The notes under the pieces are model-generated. The model had not been told where the DNA came from. It did not search any database and saw only the letters and a list, made by a program, of their open reading frames with translations. A stretch of 64,000 nucleotides of DNA from the NCBI GenBank assembly GCA_905214925.1, contig CAJMOB010000015.1, positions 16,172-80,171 of the forward strand, written 5' to 3'. Shown one piece after another: positions 34,669 through 42,860 of this stretch. The position numbers and the translations under genes are program-made. Source of the DNA: Scybalomonas sp905214925. Its GTDB lineage: Bacteria > Bacillota > Clostridia > Lachnospirales > Lachnospiraceae. Each line of letters starts with the position of its first letter. The first letter of the stretch is position 1.

Positions 34669-36513
34669 ATGAATACAAATCAATTGAAAAACATTAGAAA
34701 AGAGAAAAAGTTAAGTCAGAAAAATATATATGAGGGACTTTGTTCTCAAACTATGTTTTCTAAGATTGAACAAGGAGAGAAAGAGGCAGATCTGTTATTG
34801 TTTTATGCAATTTTAGGTAGATTAGGTATTTCTACAAGTAAATACGCTCTTGTTTTAACAAAAGAAGAGTCTATGTTGTCAGAACAAAGAACAGAAATTG
34901 AACTCTGCATTAGAGGGGAACGTTGGAGAGAAGGGGAAGAAAAAATAACACAATATCGGAAAAATGATTTTTCCAATGTAACAGAACATTTACATGAACA
35001 ATATCTTTGTTTTATGGAAGCAAAAATTGCATACGGAATGGGAGAATTTGAAAAAGCGATTGAGAAATTAAAAATAGGAATTGGAAAAACGAATAAAAAA
35101 TTATTGGATTTTATCAATGGCGTTTGCCTAGAGCAAGATTTCTATTTGTCCATTTTGGAGATGAGTCAATTTTGTATGTTCTGCGAATTATTGGACAAAC
35201 TGGGAAAACAAAAAGAACATAGAAAAGAACTTTTAATTTGGATTAAAAATTATTTAGAAAAAAAGATAGAGGATACCGAATATAAAATGAAGTTTTATCC
35301 CATAGTTTCTTATTTCCTAGCACTGATTTATAGAGAAGAAGATATTCTAAAATGTCTTGTCTACTGCGAAGAAGGAATTGCATTTTTGAAACAGTATAAG
35401 AGTCTATTATTTTTAAAAGAGTTTTTAGCACTTTATCAGGAAGTTATAAAAGAAATGGGGATAAAAGGAAAAGAAGAAAATGAGCAATATTTATCAATGT
35501 TACAGTTTATCGAATGTTCGTTAATTGCTGAGAAGGTAGAAAAAAAGAGACCTCATTTAGGTACATATTTTATCGGGGATATTATAAAAAATACAAGAGA
35601 ATATGTAGGAAAAACACAAGAACAATTAAATTATGTGGATAGGATTGGAAGAGGAAAAGCGGATCCAAGTACACTATCGAAAATTGAAAACGGACATAGA
35701 AAACCAAGAAAAGCAACTTGCGAACATTATTTTCATGAATTGGGACTTGGACAATATGATATGAAAATAGCTACAGTGATAGGAGGATTGCGAGTACAGG
35801 AGCTTCGGTGGCAGATTGATTATATGTTAGGAGAGAGAAATTTTAATAAAGTAAAGGTCTGTATCCAACAATTGGAAGAAGAATTGGATTTAAGTTTTCC
35901 TATTAATGAACAGTATATAAAATGGGCAAAAGTAGTGGTTGATTATCATGATGGAAATGTTCAATTAAAGCAATATCGGGAGAGACTAATAGAAATATTA
36001 AAGATAACATGGAAAGAGTTTGAAATAGAGGATGAAAAGAGATTAATAAGATTATTGAGTAGAAGGGAAATAACGATTTATATTAATATTGCACAAACTT
36101 ATATTGAGCAAAATCAATATAAAAGAGGAATTTATTTGTATCAAAGCTTAAAAGAATATTTTGAAGAAGTTTATCCAATGTCTGGTTATAGTAGCTATAT
36201 TTTTTTATGTATGAACTTAGAACAGGCATTAGGGCTCAGTGGAGCATATGATGAAAGTATACTTCAAGCAAGAAGAGGGATTTGCATGGAGTATTTTCAT
36301 AAAGATAGCCAGTGTTTACATGAACATTTATATAATATAGGTTGGAATTATGGAAATCAGTTGGAAAAAAACCAAAATGAAATAAAAAAGGAAAAATATA
36401 AAAAAGCCTGTCAATTTTATTTAGAACAGGCTTTGAAAGGAGCAGTTTTTATGAATGATTTAGAAGTGATACAATTAATTCAGGAAAAAAAGAAACTTTG
36501 GTTATCAGTTTAA
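34669..36513 (+). CDS. RRNPP-like regulator with two HTH-XRE/TPR-type halves
   Basis: 614 residues, about twice the length of PlcR/Rgg-type regulators. Residues 3-60 form an XRE helix-turn-helix (LKNIRKEKKLSQKNIYEG then MFSKIEQGEKEADLLL). Helical, TPR-like sequence follows to about 290. A second XRE-like motif appears at about 303-360 (GDIIKNTREYVGKTQEQLN then STLSKIENGHRKPRKATCEH), then TPR-like repeats to the end (INIAQTYIEQNQYKRGIYLY; LYNIGWNYGNQL). Tandem fusion of two PlcR-sized units is the simplest reading. Next to it, antisense, is a small signal-peptide-like ORF, the usual arrangement of a peptide receptor and its pheromone. A second copy at 43896 is frameshifted. Confidence 0.82.
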   Translation: MNTNQLKNIRKEKKLSQKNIYEGLCSQTMFSKIEQGEKEADLLLFYAILGRLGISTSKYALVLTKEESMLSEQRTEIELCIRGERWREGEEKITQYRKNDFSNVTEHLHEQYLCFMEAKIAYGMGEFEKAIEKLKIGIGKTNKKLLDFINGVCLEQDFYLSILEMSQFCMFCELLDKLGKQKEHRKELLIWIKNYLEKKIEDTEYKMKFYPIVSYFLALIYREEDILKCLVYCEEGIAFLKQYKSLLFLKEFLALYQEVIKEMGIKGKEENEQYLSMLQFIECSLIAEKVEKKRPHLGTYFIGDIIKNTREYVGKTQEQLNYVDRIGRGKADPSTLSKIENGHRKPRKATCEHYFHELGLGQYDMKIATVIGGLRVQELRWQIDYMLGERNFNKVKVCIQQLEEELDLSFPINEQYIKWAKVVVDYHDGNVQLKQYRERLIEILKITWKEFEIEDEKRLIRLLSRREITIYINIAQTYIEQNQYKRGIYLYQSLKEYFEEVYPMSGYSSYIFLCMNLEQALGLSGAYDESILQARRGICMEYFHKDSQCLHEHLYNIGWNYGNQLEKNQNEIKKEKYKKACQFYLEQALKGAVFMNDLEVIQLIQEKKKLWLSV

Positions 36514-36657
36514 AGATTTTTGAATAGGTCTTTTTTGAATGTCACATAGAGAATTGATTGGTAAATCTGATTGTCTGTAATTGGCATTGTTGTTAGTTGT
36601 TAAAAATGTAAATGCCAAAAGAAAGAAAATAAAAAATTTTTTGTATCGTTTTTTCAT
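36505..36657 (-). CDS. Putative secreted signalling peptide precursor (pheromone-like)
   Basis: 50 residues: basic MKKRYKK, a hydrophobic core FFIFFLLAFTFLTT, then a polar tail containing NANYRQSDLPINSLCDIQ. It has a near-ideal ribosome site (GGAGG, 7 nt before ATG) and its own -10 (TATACT) exactly 20 nt from the regulon palindrome. It overlaps the 3' end of the regulator gene by 9 nt on the opposite strand. The SDLP tetrad recalls the active C-terminus of PapR-type peptides, but that may be chance and the tail here is longer. Processing site unknown. Good small-gene evidence; the signalling role is inferred from context. Confidence 0.68.
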   Translation of the reverse strand: MKKRYKKFFIFFLLAFTFLTTNNNANYRQSDLPINSLCDIQKRPIQKSLN

Positions 36658-36690
36658 AAGTAACCTCCAATAAAAAATTTATAATTTATA

Positions 36691-36785
36691 AGTATAAGGA
36701 AGAAAATTTATTTTGTACATGGCGTTTTTGGAATATTTTTTATTCCAAAAACGCCATGTTATTTTTAATTGTTTTATTTTAAAAT
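36691..36785. promoter_or_regulatory. Bidirectional operator/promoter of the RiPP operon and pheromone-like gene
   Basis: A perfect 19-nt dyad (acatggcgtttttggaata, 36717-36735) with a 5-T loop (right arm 36741-36759). Exactly 20 nt to the right lies TAAAAT (36780-36785) for the RiPP operon. Exactly 20 nt to the left lies TATACT on the minus strand (36691-36696) for the pheromone-like gene. No -35 hexamer is seen on either side, so an activator bound at the dyad is likely. Confidence 0.75.
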
Positions 36786-36822
36786 TGAAATTGTTCAAAG
36801 GAGAAAATTGGAGGAGGAGAGT

Positions 36823-37116
36823 ATGAAAGAAGTTATTTATAAGAGCAATGATTATATTTTAAATCAAATTGAGGATAGTTATGTGATTTTAGATAAAAAG
36901 ACAAAATCCCTCCACTTATTGAATGAAAGTGCAGTTTATATGTTAGAAAACTGTGATGGAAAGACAGCAGATGAGATTGCACATGAAATCTATGATAATT
37001 GTTTGAATAAAGATGAAATTACGGAGAAGATAATAAAAGAAGACTGTTTGGCAATTATGATGGAAATGGAGAAGAGAGGATGGATTGTTTATGGAGAAAG
37101 GAAAAATGAAATATGA
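36823..37116 (+). CDS. PqqD-like RiPP recognition protein
   Basis: 97 residues from the ATG at 36823 (GGAGGAGGAG precedes it; an upstream in-frame ATG has none). It has the PqqD winged-helix layout: a beta hairpin (DSYVILDKKTKSLHLLNES), then AVYMLENCDGKTADEIAHEIY and a C-terminal helix. Such proteins bind precursor leader peptides and deliver them to the radical SAM enzyme, whose gene overlaps this one by 11 nt. First gene of the RiPP operon. Confidence 0.9.
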   Translation: MKEVIYKSNDYILNQIEDSYVILDKKTKSLHLLNESAVYMLENCDGKTADEIAHEIYDNCLNKDEITEKIIKEDCLAIMMEMEKRGWIVYGERKNEI

Positions 37117-38143
37117 ATTAATGGGGGCATATGTAGAATTAACAACAGAATGTAATCTTCGATGTTTGCATTGTTATAATGAATCTGGAGGAGAGAAAGC
37201 AAGGATTGATGAATTGGATTTAGAAAATATATGTCAGTCTTTAAAAAAGGCAAAACAAAATCATATCACGTTTTCAGGGGGAGAACCATTTCTTCATCCC
37301 AAAATTTTAGATTATATCGATATTTGTACGAGTCAAGGGATAGGGGTATCCATTATTTCAAATGCTACACAGATTACACAAGAGTTGTTAGAACAATTGC
37401 CAAGGGAAAATATTTCTTTTCAAATTAGTTTAAATGGTTCCAAACCAGAGATTCATGATGCCCTTTGTGGTAAGGAAAGTTATGAAAAGACAATGAAAGG
37501 AATTACCAATCTAAAGAAGTATTTTCCAAAAGGGATACAAATTCATTGTGTTGTGAATCAATATAATAAATATGATCTAAAAAATATGATTGGATTGTTA
37601 AGAGAACAAGAATTAATGGAAGTTTCTTTTTCTGAGTTGAATGATACTGGGAGAACAAAGAAGAATGAAGAGAAAATTTCATTGACCCATACCGAGGTTT
37701 GTGAATTAATAGCTCAATTGCAACAAGACAAAGAGATAAAAAAATGGGAAGAGGAAGGTATGAAAATTACATATCCAGAAACTTCTATAGGATGTCCTTT
37801 TATGGATGAAGAAGAAATAGGAGTAGCATCTAGAATTGATCCTTATGGAAATGTTTATCTATGTCAAAGTTTAGAAGCGTATTCTATTGGTTCGATTAAA
37901 GAAGATACGTTATACGATATCATTTATCATAATGAAAAAATTGATGATGTGATTGGAAAGATTCAGAAATTGCGAAATGAAATAAAGGAATGTGAACAAT
38001 GCGTATGGCAAGTAGTATGTGGAAGAGGGTGCCCAGCTACTGCTTTTATGAAATATAATTCTTTATCAAAAACAGATGGAGAATGTAGAGAGCGGTCTAT
38101 TCTTTTACTACAAGATTTAAAAAATAATTTAGCTTATAATTAA
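37106..38143 (+). CDS. Radical SAM/SPASM peptide maturase
   Basis: 345 residues from the ATG at 37106 (GGAGAAAGG ahead; earlier in-frame starts at 37085 and 37091 are possible). The SAM cluster motif is CNLRCLHC at about residue 15, followed by the GGEP motif in FSGGEPFLHPK. The C-terminal SPASM domain has the full cysteine set: IGCPFMDE, VYLCQSLEAY, then CEQCVWQVVCGRGC (Cx2Cx5Cx3C) and a last DGEC. Enzymes of this class make thioether or carbon-carbon links in ribosomal peptides. Its substrates are almost certainly the two CxxxY-repeat peptides encoded next. Linkage type is unknown. Confidence 0.93.
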   Translation: MKYELMGAYVELTTECNLRCLHCYNESGGEKARIDELDLENICQSLKKAKQNHITFSGGEPFLHPKILDYIDICTSQGIGVSIISNATQITQELLEQLPRENISFQISLNGSKPEIHDALCGKESYEKTMKGITNLKKYFPKGIQIHCVVNQYNKYDLKNMIGLLREQELMEVSFSELNDTGRTKKNEEKISLTHTEVCELIAQLQQDKEIKKWEEEGMKITYPETSIGCPFMDEEEIGVASRIDPYGNVYLCQSLEAYSIGSIKEDTLYDIIYHNEKIDDVIGKIQKLRNEIKECEQCVWQVVCGRGCPATAFMKYNSLSKTDGECRERSILLLQDLKNNLAYN

Positions 38144-38171
38144 GATAATTACTATAAAATGAGGTGACAAT

Positions 38172-38354
38172 ATGGGAATGTTTATTTATTCAAAACCGAA
38201 ATTGAAATCTTTAGAAGTAAATACCCAAACGAAACCACAATGCAAAAAGAAATATTGTAAGAAAAAATACAAAACGAATACAGGACATACATGTAATCAA
38301 AAATATTGTTCAGCAAGTTATTGTAGTAGCTATTGTGAAGGAGTATATGGTTAA
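38172..38354 (+). CDS. RiPP precursor peptide 1, six CxxxY-type units
   Basis: 60 residues with the ribosome site GAGGTGACA. A leader of about 23 residues (MGMFIYSKPKLKSLEVNTQT) is followed by a core in which every Cys is followed by a Tyr four residues later: CKKKY twice, then after a KTNTGHT spacer CNQKY, CSASY, the one-shorter CSSY, and CEGVY. Cys at 24, 29, 41, 46, 51, 55; Tyr at 28, 33, 45, 50, 54, 59. There is no Gly-Gly cleavage site. It lies between the radical SAM gene and a second precursor. The pattern parallels the CxxxD motif of freyrasin-type ranthipeptides with Tyr in place of Asp. Confidence 0.85.
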   Translation: MGMFIYSKPKLKSLEVNTQTKPQCKKKYCKKKYKTNTGHTCNQKYCSASYCSSYCEGVYG

Positions 38355-38404
38355 TAAAGATATACTTTTATAATTTAATAATTGAGATGAAAAGGAGAAA
38401 AAAT

Positions 38405-38533
38405 ATGACATACGAAAAGCCAGTAATTGAAACAGAAAAAAATGTAAATAATCAAAATGCAAGAGGATGTTCAGGTGGATATTGTGCAACTAAATATTGT
38501 GGTGGTAGATACTGCCCAAAAAAATATTCTTAA
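38405..38533 (+). CDS. RiPP precursor peptide 2, four perfect CxxxY units
   Basis: 42 residues, ATG at 38405 after AAAAGGAG. The leader is MTYEKPVIETEKNVNNQNAR, with a YEKPxI-type start shared with many radical SAM substrates and similar to YSKPKL in precursor 1. The core is four units in register: CSGGY, CATKY, CGGRY and CPKKY, then a final Ser. Cys at 22, 27, 32, 37 and Tyr at 26, 31, 36, 41, a strict period of five. Glycine-rich units here contrast with lysine-rich ones in precursor 1, so the two products may differ in charge or act as a pair. Confidence 0.83.
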   Translation: MTYEKPVIETEKNVNNQNARGCSGGYCATKYCGGRYCPKKYS

Positions 38534-38684
38534 TTTTGTAAGAATGATGGAATCCATTTTATTTTTTTATATTTAGAAATCGGTAACAATATTTTTTAGA
38601 ATAAAAATGATAATCTATTTTTATTTGTGAAATGTTTGATTTACTGTTTGTGTATATAAGAAGTAGTAATTATCTAATTATATA

Positions 38685-38723
38685 AAAAAGCTGTCATAGA
38701 AAATTTACTATGATAGCTTTTTT
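38685..38723 (+). terminator. Terminator between the precursors and the exporter genes
   Basis: AAAAAAGCTGTCATAG pairs with CTATGATAGCTTTTTT. It probably trims expression of the downstream ABC genes relative to the precursors. Confidence 0.8.
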
Positions 38724-38748
38724 TAGATAGGAGTGGATAAGAAGTTAT

Positions 38749-40452
38749 ATGAAAAATTTAATTTGGACAATAAAAATTGCATGGAAAACACAAGCCGTTT
38801 TTTTAGTTCTCATTTTGATTGGATATAGTTTGCTATATTTATTAGAACCTTTGTCGTCCCTTTTGATCAAACAATTAGTAAATGGACTAGAAGAACAACA
38901 GATGTTATCAAAAACAATGATTTTTGGAATGATTCTTTTGTATTTTCTAATATCATTACAAAATATTCAATATTCATTTTCTATGGTATTTATCGAAAAA
39001 ATAGAAAATGATTTATCTTGTGTCATACAAAATTATTTTTTTAAAGCCATTGAAAAAGTAAATTTGATTCAGTTTGATCGGAGTGAGTTTTTAGAGAAAC
39101 TTTATCGTAGTAAAAATATGAGTTGGTACGGAATGAGTAATCTGTTAAATGAAATCTTTCATATGATTGCACAAATAATTGGTCTGATAGCGACTGCATA
39201 TTTAATAGGAAAGGAATCCATTTTGTTTTTTCTTTTATTTTTAGGGGTATCTTTTATCGGGCATTTTATGGATAAATGGTATATGGAGGAAGCGATTGAG
39301 AATCAAAAAAAATTAGATAAGATGGATCGAAAGATTACATATTTATTTGAACTATTATCCGAAAAAAAATCAGTAAAAGAGCTAAAAGTTGGAAAGTGGT
39401 TTTCTTGGATTTTAAAAAAATGGGAGAATGAAAATGAACAACAGTTTGAAAGTAAAATAGGATTTACAAAAAAATGGAATAAAAAATATTTTGCATTAGG
39501 TTCAGCAGTTTCCCTATTTGATAAATTGGTTTTAGTTGGGCTAGCGTATTCTGTTATGGAAAGTTATACAACATTAGGAGCATTTTTTTTAATTTATAAT
39601 AGTAAAGATTCTTTTATTAATGGAATAAACTCACTCTTTCAATCATGGGCATCAATAAAAGAACAGGAAGTGTATATAAGAGAGTTACGGGAGTTATTAA
39701 AACAAGAAGATTCCTTGTGGTGGAAAGAGTCACAAGAAGAGCTTGTTTCTTTAGAAGATATTAGTTTTTCCTATCCGAATAGAGAAGAAGTAATAAAAGA
39801 TGTTAGTTGCACAATTCAAAAAGGAGAAGTTGTTGCAATTGTTGGAGAAAATGGTTCGGGAAAAAGTACATTGGCAAAAATTATTTTAGGGCTATTACAG
39901 CCGACGAAAGGAGAAGTAAAAAAGCGAAAAGAGCGAATCAATAGTGTTTATCAAGATTTTGTTCGATTTGAATTATCTTTAAAAGAAAATATTGTCTTTG
40001 GAGATTTAGAAGAAAAAGAACGAAGAGATCTTCTGGAAAAAGCCATAATAAAAGGGGGAGCAAGTCATACTTATGAACAAGTAAAGAGAGATGAAAATAC
40101 AATTTTAGGGAAGTTATTTGATGAAAATGGAATCGAGTTGTCAGGTGGAGAATGGCAGAAGATAGCCGTATCGAGAGGTTTTTTTGGAAAAAATCCTTTT
40201 ATTATTTTTGATGAACCATCGGCTAGTCTTGATCCCATTGCGGAAGTAAAACAATTTAAAAGTATAAAAGAAGATTTAAGAGAAGGTGGTGGAATTATTA
40301 TTACCCATCGAATTGGATTAGCAAAAAATGCAGATCGTATTTTATTTATGCAAAAAGGAGAGTTAGTAGAACAGGGAACTCATAAAGAATTAATTGAGAA
40401 AAAGGGAGAATATGCAAAATTTTTTGAAATGCAAGCAAAATGGTATCAATAA
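38749..40452 (+). CDS. ABC transporter permease/ATPase, RiPP exporter partner 1
   Basis: 567 residues: membrane domain to about 300, then an ATPase domain with GENGSGKST, Q-loop SVYQDFVRFELSLKENI, signature LSGGEWQK and FIIFDEPSASLD. The segment between Walker A and the Q-loop is short, as in the protein encoded at 30956. It follows the RiPP precursors and is followed at once by a second ABC gene. No peptidase domain is present, so leader removal must be done elsewhere. It is expected to export the matured peptides. Confidence 0.88.
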   Translation: MKNLIWTIKIAWKTQAVFLVLILIGYSLLYLLEPLSSLLIKQLVNGLEEQQMLSKTMIFGMILLYFLISLQNIQYSFSMVFIEKIENDLSCVIQNYFFKAIEKVNLIQFDRSEFLEKLYRSKNMSWYGMSNLLNEIFHMIAQIIGLIATAYLIGKESILFFLLFLGVSFIGHFMDKWYMEEAIENQKKLDKMDRKITYLFELLSEKKSVKELKVGKWFSWILKKWENENEQQFESKIGFTKKWNKKYFALGSAVSLFDKLVLVGLAYSVMESYTTLGAFFLIYNSKDSFINGINSLFQSWASIKEQEVYIRELRELLKQEDSLWWKESQEELVSLEDISFSYPNREEVIKDVSCTIQKGEVVAIVGENGSGKSTLAKIILGLLQPTKGEVKKRKERINSVYQDFVRFELSLKENIVFGDLEEKERRDLLEKAIIKGGASHTYEQVKRDENTILGKLFDENGIELSGGEWQKIAVSRGFFGKNPFIIFDEPSASLDPIAEVKQFKSIKEDLREGGGIIITHRIGLAKNADRILFMQKGELVEQGTHKELIEKKGEYAKFFEMQAKWYQ

Positions 40453-40468
40453 AAGAAAGGGAGAAGAT

Positions 40469-42199
40469 ATGAGAAAGAAAAAAGAAATTTTATCCATGAT
40501 AGCGGAAATCATTGGGGATCAAAAGAAATGTTTATTTTTTCTTTTCGTTTTTACTATTATTTCTTCTCTTTTGTTATCAATGAGTGCTTATGTGGATAAA
40601 GAGATCGTAGATTCTATTCAAAGATTTGAGAAAAATAAACTGTTGCATTGGATTAGTTTCAGTGTGTTGGTAGAGGTTATAGTAATTGCTATTTCTAATC
40701 AATTAGAAGTTCAAAAAATGGAATTTTCTTATAGAACTTCCATTCAATTTACGAAAAAAGTCATTCATAAAATAAAAAAGATTCGCTTTGAACTATTGGA
40801 AGATAAGAAAAACTTAGATCTTATAGAACGTGTTTATGAGCAATCAGAACAGTTCCCAGATATGATTCATCAAGGCATTCGTTTATTTTCAAGAATTACC
40901 GTTGTTATTTCTTATGTTATTGTGCTAGGAACAGTTTCGTGGTATTTTTCAGTGATTACCATTGGAATGACGATTCCTTATTTTTTCATGTTAAAACGGC
41001 AAGGATTTGAGCGATATGAACAAGAAGTAGAGATAAGTACCGATACGAGAAAGATCGACTATTTATTTCAAGTATTATCAAGCAGAGAATATCAAAAGGA
41101 AATAAAGACATTTCAGTTGACAACGTATTTATCAGAGAAATATTTTAACATTCGAAAAAAACTTTGGAAAAAACGTAAAAAATTGCTCGTTCGCCATAGT
41201 CTTATGGCAATAGTGGTGACTTTTATAAAAAATTCTTCATTTCTTATTTGCATGGTTCTTACTTGTATTTTAATTATAAGAAAAGAAACAGGTCTTGGAA
41301 GTTTTATGTTAGTTCTATCTGTAATAGAAGGATTGAGAAATAGTACGTTGGAGATATTAGAGCTCTTTGGGGATTATAATGAAAAGGGATTTTATCTTAG
41401 TGATTTTTATGAATTTATGAAATTGCCAGAAGAGCAAGAAAAGAGGGGGGAAAAGATAGGAGAGAAAACAATAAGAGTAGAAAATGTATCCTTTCGTTAT
41501 CCAAATGCAAGAGAATTAGCATTAAATAAAATATCTACGATAATTGGTGAAAATGAGATGGTAGCTATTGTTGGTGAAAATGGAAGTGGAAAATCTACAT
41601 TTGTTAATTTGCTATTAGGACTTTATGAGCCACAGGAAGGAGAGATTCGAGTAGGGAATCATTTATTGCGAGAAGTGTTAGATGATATGCGAGAGAAAAC
41701 GGGAGTTGTACTTCAAAATTTTAACCAATATCAGTTTACCATTGAAGAAAATTTAATAGGAAACAAAAAAGGAAGCAGAGAAGATTGGGAAAAAATGAAA
41801 CCGTTATTATCCTTTGTAGAAGAATTCCCAAAAACATGGCAGACACCTCTTGGACAATTGGAAGAAAAGGGAATCGAATTATCAGGAGGTAATTGGCAAA
41901 GAATTGCATTAGGACGAGCTTTCTTAAAAAAAGATAGTGAATTTCTTTTATTAGATGAACCCGTAAGTGCTTTTGATCCCAAAATTGAAAATGAAATTTA
42001 TGAACAGCTGCCTATTTTGTGTAAGAATAAGACAACCATTTTAATTTCACATCGACTTTCGGTGACAAAAGTTTGCGATCGAATTTTAGTTTTTGACAAA
42101 GGACAAATTGTAGAAGAAGGAACACATGAACAATTGATGGAGAAACAAGGAATCTATTTTAAGATGTATCAAGCACAACAGAGTTTATATGAAACATAA
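40469..42199 (+). CDS. ABC transporter permease/ATPase, RiPP exporter partner 2
   Basis: 576 residues from the ATG at 40469, chosen over an upstream start inside the previous gene because GAAAGGGAG lies ahead. Membrane domain then GENGSGKST, VVLQNFNQYQFTIEENL, signature LSGGNWQR and FLLLDEPVSAFDPK. The LSGGxWQ signature is shared with partner 1 (LSGGEWQ), which supports a common origin and heterodimer. Last gene of the RiPP operon. Confidence 0.88.
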   Translation: MRKKKEILSMIAEIIGDQKKCLFFLFVFTIISSLLLSMSAYVDKEIVDSIQRFEKNKLLHWISFSVLVEVIVIAISNQLEVQKMEFSYRTSIQFTKKVIHKIKKIRFELLEDKKNLDLIERVYEQSEQFPDMIHQGIRLFSRITVVISYVIVLGTVSWYFSVITIGMTIPYFFMLKRQGFERYEQEVEISTDTRKIDYLFQVLSSREYQKEIKTFQLTTYLSEKYFNIRKKLWKKRKKLLVRHSLMAIVVTFIKNSSFLICMVLTCILIIRKETGLGSFMLVLSVIEGLRNSTLEILELFGDYNEKGFYLSDFYEFMKLPEEQEKRGEKIGEKTIRVENVSFRYPNARELALNKISTIIGENEMVAIVGENGSGKSTFVNLLLGLYEPQEGEIRVGNHLLREVLDDMREKTGVVLQNFNQYQFTIEENLIGNKKGSREDWEKMKPLLSFVEEFPKTWQTPLGQLEEKGIELSGGNWQRIALGRAFLKKDSEFLLLDEPVSAFDPKIENEIYEQLPILCKNKTTILISHRLSVTKVCDRILVFDKGQIVEEGTHEQLMEKQGIYFKMYQAQQSLYET

Positions 42200-42256
42200 T
42201 AAAAAATTTGTGATTCGATAGAGATAAAAAACATTTTTATTGATGAGATGATAGAA

Positions 42257-42381
42257 TTTCTTTGGAAGTTATGAAATTTCTTTGTCAGTTGCCAGTTACC
42301 GTTATTATCATTGGACATCATATGAAAAAAGAGCAATTAGAGCTATTCGATGAAGTGATCGATTTAAATCAACTGTCATAA
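42257..42381 (+). pseudogene. 3' relic of an ABC transporter gene
   Basis: About 125 nt almost identical to the last codons of the ABC gene ending at 47543 (EVMKFLCQLPVTVIIIG, then KKEQLELFDEVIDL), with its stop at 42379-42381. The match runs on into the flanking DNA. Everything upstream in that gene is missing here. Confidence 0.88.
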
Positions 42382-42567
42382 ATCTTATTTTTAAATATAA
42401 CTGGTGTAAAAAAATAGGATTGAGTAGAAAAGATGTTAGAAAATCTTAAGTTGTATCATCATCCAAAATAGATTACAATGAAAATATGTAAAAAAATGGA
42501 ATACTAGTAATTGTTCTATGATTTTAACTGTAGCAAAACATATTATATGATAGGAAGGGTGGTTTTA

Positions 42568-42633
42568 ATGGAGAATTTCCATGTAAGTTCGGAAGAAGTA
42601 TTGGGTAAAATCAAAGTAAGTGAAGATATTTGA
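42568..42633 (+). CDS. Small leader-like ORF
   Basis: 21 residues (MENFHVSSEEVLGKIKVSED plus Ile) after AGGAAGGGTGG. The acidic/hydrophobic pattern with SSEEVLGKI resembles the N-terminal half of bacteriocin leader peptides, but a stop follows with no core. It may be a truncated precursor or a chance ORF. Confidence 0.35.
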   Translation: MENFHVSSEEVLGKIKVSEDI

Positions 42634-42709
42634 AAAAAGATATTATGAACAAATTTATTTCCAATTTACTTGTTATAAGTACCATCCAATTAAAAATTTA
42701 TAATTTATA

Positions 42710-42804
42710 AGTATAAAGAATGAAATTTATTTTATACATGACGTTTTTGAAATACTTTTTATTCCAAAAACGCCATGTTATTTTATTGATAAAAATAGTA
42801 TGAT
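42710..42804 (+). promoter_or_regulatory. Regulon palindrome and promoter of lipoprotein gene 1
   Basis: Arms 42736-42754 and 42760-42778 (17 of 19 paired) with a 5-nt loop; TATGAT at 42799-42804 is exactly 20 nt further. On the minus side TATACT is preserved at 42710-42715 as at the RiPP operon, but the ATG and ribosome site beyond it are destroyed. Confidence 0.75.
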
Positions 42805-42860
42805 ATTCAAAAACATTAAAAAACAAAGAGATAGATATTTAGTGAATATGGGAGGTTATT

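Noticed and set aside
36717..36759. The palindrome before the RiPP operon read as a simple terminator
   Set aside because: It is followed by T-rich sequence, but the fixed 20-nt distance to -10 boxes on both sides and its recurrence upstream, not downstream, of units fit an operator better. An added attenuator role is not excluded.
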